Assembly (NCBI RefSeq): GCF_015561195.1 | Contig: NZ_JADMSU010000010.1 | Span: forward strand, 1 to 62,634 | Direction: 5' to 3' | From: Collinsella aerofaciens | Lineage (GTDB): Bacteria > Actinomycetota > Coriobacteriia > Coriobacteriales > Coriobacteriaceae | Length of the DNA: 62,634 nucleotides | Shown: positions 60,268 through 62,634 of the stretch, piece by piece | How positions within the stretch are numbered: position 1 is the stretch's first letter | Layout: every line of letters begins with the position of its first letter | The notes under the pieces: generated by a model | What the model saw: the letters and a program-made list of their open reading frames with translations, nothing else | Database searches by the model: none | Told to the model about the DNA's origin: nothing | Position numbers and translations under genes: made by a program

Positions 60268-60464
60268 CTATCTCGCCGTCTTCCCGTCGGGCGCCGGCGT
60301 CTTGACCCTCATCTCGAACGGCATCCCGCCCTCCCGGACGGGCGCCCTGAGGAACGCGTTGACGGCGGTGGAAATGGACAGGCCGAGCTCGTCCAAGATG
60401 GCCTGGCCTCCTTTTTGGCCTCCGGGTCGATCTGGATCGTCGTGGCCGGTATGTTCGACGGCAT
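60268..60464 (-). pseudogene. Frameshifted RelB/DinJ-type antitoxin inside the IS
   Basis: It starts MPSNIPATTIQIDPEAKKEA after the good binding site GAGGAAGG. A one-base deletion follows; the shifted frame reads QAILDELGLSISTAVNAFL, then VREGGMPFEMRVKTPAPDGK and a stop. This is the RelB/DinJ ribbon-helix-helix antitoxin pattern, with conserved AxxILxxLGLSxSTAxNxFL and REGGxPFE. No toxin (YafQ/RelE) gene is next to it. It lies between the transposase and the IS end, so it travels as a passenger. Confidence 0.75.
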
Positions 60465-60509
60465 GGCTGCACCTTCCTCGTATATCGCGATGCGACCATT
60501 CTACCGTCT

Positions 60510-61508
60510 CTATGCGGCGGCTTCGGTCCAGTAGTCAATGTAGGGCGGCAGGACGTTGAACATATCACGGATGCGGCTCCTGCACATGCCGTTGGCGAGC
60601 TGTCGCGCAACCGTGCGCTCTGCGGTGCCGGAATTGATCGCCATGAAGGTCCGGCACCTCTTGAACCAAGCGAGGTAGGCGCCGAGGTGCTTCGTCGACA
60701 CGCCTTAAACGGCTTCATGAAGGTATCGAGGAGCGAATGGACGGTGTTGATCCGGTTGATGGTCCCCTCGGAACAGTCCTTGGAATCGTGGGCCGTGTGT
60801 GCGGCGACCTCGAGCTCCGCGAGGACGTCGACATAGGCGGACGCCTTGTCCGTCGCCACGACGGAAGCGGACGCGATGCGGTCCCTCAGCACGTCCACGG
60901 CGCGTTTCCTCGACAGGATGCCTCGTCCCGAGACCTCGAGAAACGTCTCGTTCGAGTCGTTCACGCCGGTCATGACGCAGATCCGCTCGCGCGACAGTCC
61001 GCGCCTGTGCACCTGCTTGCCACGATGTCGGGAGTGACGTGGCATCGTAAATGACCCCTTCGTGTGGTTGCCCTTGAACGACTCGGGGAAGTAGGTCTCG
61101 TCGAGCTCGCAGCCGCAGCCCCGCCCGGTCTTGAACGAGGGCGAGTAGGCCGAGAGACACTCGATGAGCCTGTGGCGCATGGTGTAGGCGGTCTTGAGGC
61201 AGACATGGCAGCGCCCCGCGCATTCGCGCAGGGGCAGCATGAGAACGAAGCACTCGGCATTGGCCATCCAGGTCTCCTTCGGGAGCCTGCTCGTCCCCAG
61301 GATGTGCCCGCTGCCCATGCCGAAGGTCCTGCCGCAATCCTGGCAGAGGTAACGCTGCTCGCCGTTCTTTGATTTGCCCTTCTTCACGACCGCGGCGGAC
61401 CCGCAGCGCGGGGAGCGCTCGGCCTCGTAGGCGGAGCCGGCGGCGTTCGGTCCTGCTGAGGCTCGCGATGTCCCTCTTGAAGGTGATTACCAGGTCCTCG
61501 GCGTTCAT
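60510..61508 (-). pseudogene. Frameshifted IS1595 (ISXO2-like) transposase
   Basis: Three frames must be joined: MNAEDLVITFKRDIASL, then a zinc-ribbon and the DDE core, then STKHLGAYLAWFKRC to the end. Shifts lie near 61460 and 60703. The ribbon keeps CQDCG, but its first pair reads SPRCG where CPRCG is expected. The core has CELDETYFPESFKGNH, VMTGVNDSNETFLEV, VVATDKASAYVDV and DSKDCSEGTINRINTVHSLLDTFMKPFK, the ISXO2-like domain. One missing G explains the second shift. Probably inactive unless other copies supply the enzyme. Confidence 0.85.
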
Positions 61509-61583
61509 GCTGCCCCGCGGTCTACGAGGCTAACGATATGGCGCCGTGATGACATATGTATGTCAATCTTGGTCTAACAGAGC

Positions 61584-62048
61584 CTAACGAAAGTGCATGT
61601 CAGGAGTTTCCCTTAGGCATTTTGCGGCTATAGGGACAAGGTCGAACATCGTGTGAACGACATCGCCCGTGTTTGCAACGGTAGCCGTGAACTTGCCGTT
61701 TCCAAAATCCATCAGATGGTAGAGGTTGATGGTTAAGTCCTTTTGCGTGGCAATTCTCAGAATCCAGTAAGCGCAATTGTCGCTGCAGGTTGTGGCGTTG
61801 TATACGTTCTGAGGCATGAAGTACATGAGCAACAGCGTCTTAGTGCCTCCCGACAGCCTTTCAGGAGGGATAATGCCTAGGATCTTGGTGTCTATTGCGC
61901 AGGGTCCAACGACATTGCCTTTATCGATTGATTTAATAATCCTTTGAGCAAAGGCGTCTTGAAACCACTGGGGCGAATAGACGTTATCGAAGTAAACCGA
62001 CGTATTGTAGATAACGTTTTCCATATCACCATAGTGAATTGTTAACAC
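61584..62048 (-). CDS. DUF4869 family protein, 3' end formed by the IS
   Basis: 154 residues from a GTG start with GAAGGGA upstream; the family start LTIHYGDMEN follows at once. Later LGIIPPERLSGGTKTLLLMYF, TCSDNCAYWILRIATQKDLTINLYHLMDFG match DUF4869, a family of unknown function. The third base of its TAG stop is the first base of the IS end, so insertion either just missed or cut the original C-terminus. No membrane segment. Low G+C compared with the core genes. Alone in its direction; no partner gene seen. Confidence 0.75.
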   Translation of the reverse strand: MLTIHYGDMENVIYNTSVYFDNVYSPQWFQDAFAQRIIKSIDKGNVVGPCAIDTKILGIIPPERLSGGTKTLLLMYFMPQNVYNATTCSDNCAYWILRIATQKDLTINLYHLMDFGNGKFTATVANTGDVVHTMFDLVPIAAKCLRETPDMHFR

Positions 62049-62254
62049 GTTGGTCCCTTCGGGTTGCTGGTTTGGTGTTCGGTGAGACTGATTGTATCGC
62101 ACGCATAAGACGGGCGTAATTTGCCAGAAACACATGCGATTGATAACCATTGACAGTCAAGACCTGTATCCAGTGCCCGTATTTGCATGTCCGTACTTGA
62201 ACCTAAGTTGCTTTGAAGGCCTATGTTTTAGACAATAGTTCCAGGCTAGGCTCT

Positions 62255-62621
62255 GCGTGGCGGCACGTAAAAGCCGTACTGTGCTTGGGTGGGTAAAAGT
62301 CCAAGACGATTAGATATCCGAGAGGATATCGAGCCCGTGCCGGGGAGATAAGGTGAGCCCGCGCCGGGGACTATAGTTCCGGCAACAAATGGGTTTCCGC
62401 GAGGATGCCGCGGCTGACGGTCAGTATATTACCGCCCTACACGCTCCTTCCGCGCGTCGCCTGCTCAAACGATTTGCGCCGAATTTTATTCCGCGGGCGG
62501 TGAGCCTGTTTATAGACAACGTCACGACCTATAGACGGGTGTCTTGGGGGTATTGCAGCTTGGCTCCCGTCCCCCCAATCTAGTAGACTTGGAAACCGTT
62601 GCTAGATTAGGGGGATTTTCC
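62255..62621 (+). promoter_or_regulatory. Hairpin-rich leader that hides a ribosome binding site
   Basis: The 573 bases between the DUF4869 gene and the last start codon hold no gene. From about 62255 hairpins follow one another: CTTGG/CCAAG (62284-62305), GATATCC-GAGA-GGATATC, a tandem unit GAGCCCGYGCCGGGGA at 62331-62346 and 62355-62370, and a palindrome around CTATAG. The last hairpin pairs TCCCCCCAATCTAGTA (62570-62585) with TGCTAGATTAGGGGGA (62600-62615); the second arm contains the AGGGGGA binding site of the following gene. This fits control of translation by RNA folding. I recognise no known riboswitch. Confidence 0.5.
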
Positions 62622-62634
62622 ATGAGACGCTCCA
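62622..62634 (+). CDS. Start of a gene cut by the window edge
   Basis: ATG AGA CGC TCC (MRRS) seven bases after AGGGGGA. Only four codons are visible. The basic start could open a signal peptide, but the product cannot be named. Confidence 0.5.

Larger units (their letters stand above)
60109..61584 (-). mobile_element. IS1595-like insertion sequence, decayed, carrying an antitoxin remnant
   Basis: 1476 bases. The ends GGCTCTGTCGGACCATGATT (left) and GGCTCTGTTAGACCAAGATT (right, minus strand) are imperfect inverted repeats. Inside, all on the minus strand, are a frameshifted ISXO2-type transposase, a frameshifted RelB/DinJ-like antitoxin and a hairpin. No clear target-site duplication flanks it. 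The left end matches positions 1-77 of the window, in opposite orientation. Confidence 0.85.

Noticed and set aside
1-61584. Whole window as a composite transposon between two IS1595 ends
   Set aside because: The interval holds core genes (rho, argS, trpS, suf, tRNAs), so the two ends are independent insertions.
60109-61584. Target-site duplication around the IS1595-like element
   Set aside because: The eight bases on the left (ATTGATTT) and on the right (TAACGAAA) do not match.
1-62634. CRISPR array
   Set aside because: No stretch with regularly spaced repeats and unique spacers was seen, and no cas gene; the direct repeats found have only two units.

Overview
The window looks like chromosomal sequence of a high-G+C, anaerobic actinobacterium of the class Coriobacteriia, most like Collinsella. 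This is judged from gene content and style: strong third-position G/C, a Rho factor with a very long disordered N-terminal arm, a Suf operon with SufU, a CarD-type regulator, a GGGtGRT/NifU-like pair, and intergenic palindromes of the GGGACAGG / GGGACGTTCC kind. No species can be fixed from the sequence alone.

Layout. 1-1871: the end of an IS1595-like element, a hairpin repeat and a polysaccharide flippase. 2052-8512: lactate permease, ATP-type PEP carboxykinase, a B3/B4-domain protein behind a structured leader, a MarR regulator, a DegV protein and a one-domain MGMT, with palindromic repeats between them. 8513-13007: a candidate non-coding RNA, trpS, a TagO/WecA-type sugar-phosphate transferase, a possible 6S RNA, a PflA-like radical SAM protein and tRNA-Ala. 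13072-20017: a tail-anchored protein, pncB, proB, a prolyl-aminopeptidase-like hydrolase, proA and an HD protein. 20018-21787: a REP-associated tyrosine transposase (RAYT) bracketed by inverted copies of one palindrome, then CarD. 22130-31548: argS, rho, an unknown membrane protein, VanZ, a ROK fructokinase and an aminotransferase. 31714-33129: tRNA-His, two tRNA-Lys, a duplicated tRNA 3' end and dinD. 33290-38047: a FAD oxidoreductase, the GGGtGRT/NifU-like pair and a second RAYT that lacks the expected catalytic tyrosine.

38707-45310 holds the sufCBDSU operon, read leftward, and a divergent Rrf2-type regulator with three cysteines. Between them lie two 31-bp palindromes that are likely its operators. 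A MntA/HepT-type nucleotidyltransferase and HEPN pair follows the regulator. 45439-49234 carries a secreted, sortase-anchored wall-hydrolase-like protein and an AAA-ATPase-like/nuclease-family protein. 49259-58602 is a polysaccharide locus with six glycosyltransferases and an acyltransferase; the GT genes from 51692 on form a tight rightward run.

58603 to the end is accessory and decayed: an IS21 fragment, a low-G+C orphan gene, and an IS1595-like element with a frameshifted transposase and a frameshifted RelB/DinJ-type antitoxin inside its ends. A DUF4869 gene follows, whose stop codon is completed by the IS end. The last 370 bases form a hairpin-rich leader that would hide the ribosome binding site of a gene starting 13 bases before the edge.

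The core genes are ordinary. The most interesting parts are the two RAYTs with several palindrome families, the antitoxin carried inside an IS, the GGGtGRT pair, the dual Suf operators beside a HEPN/MNT module, and four structured RNA candidates.
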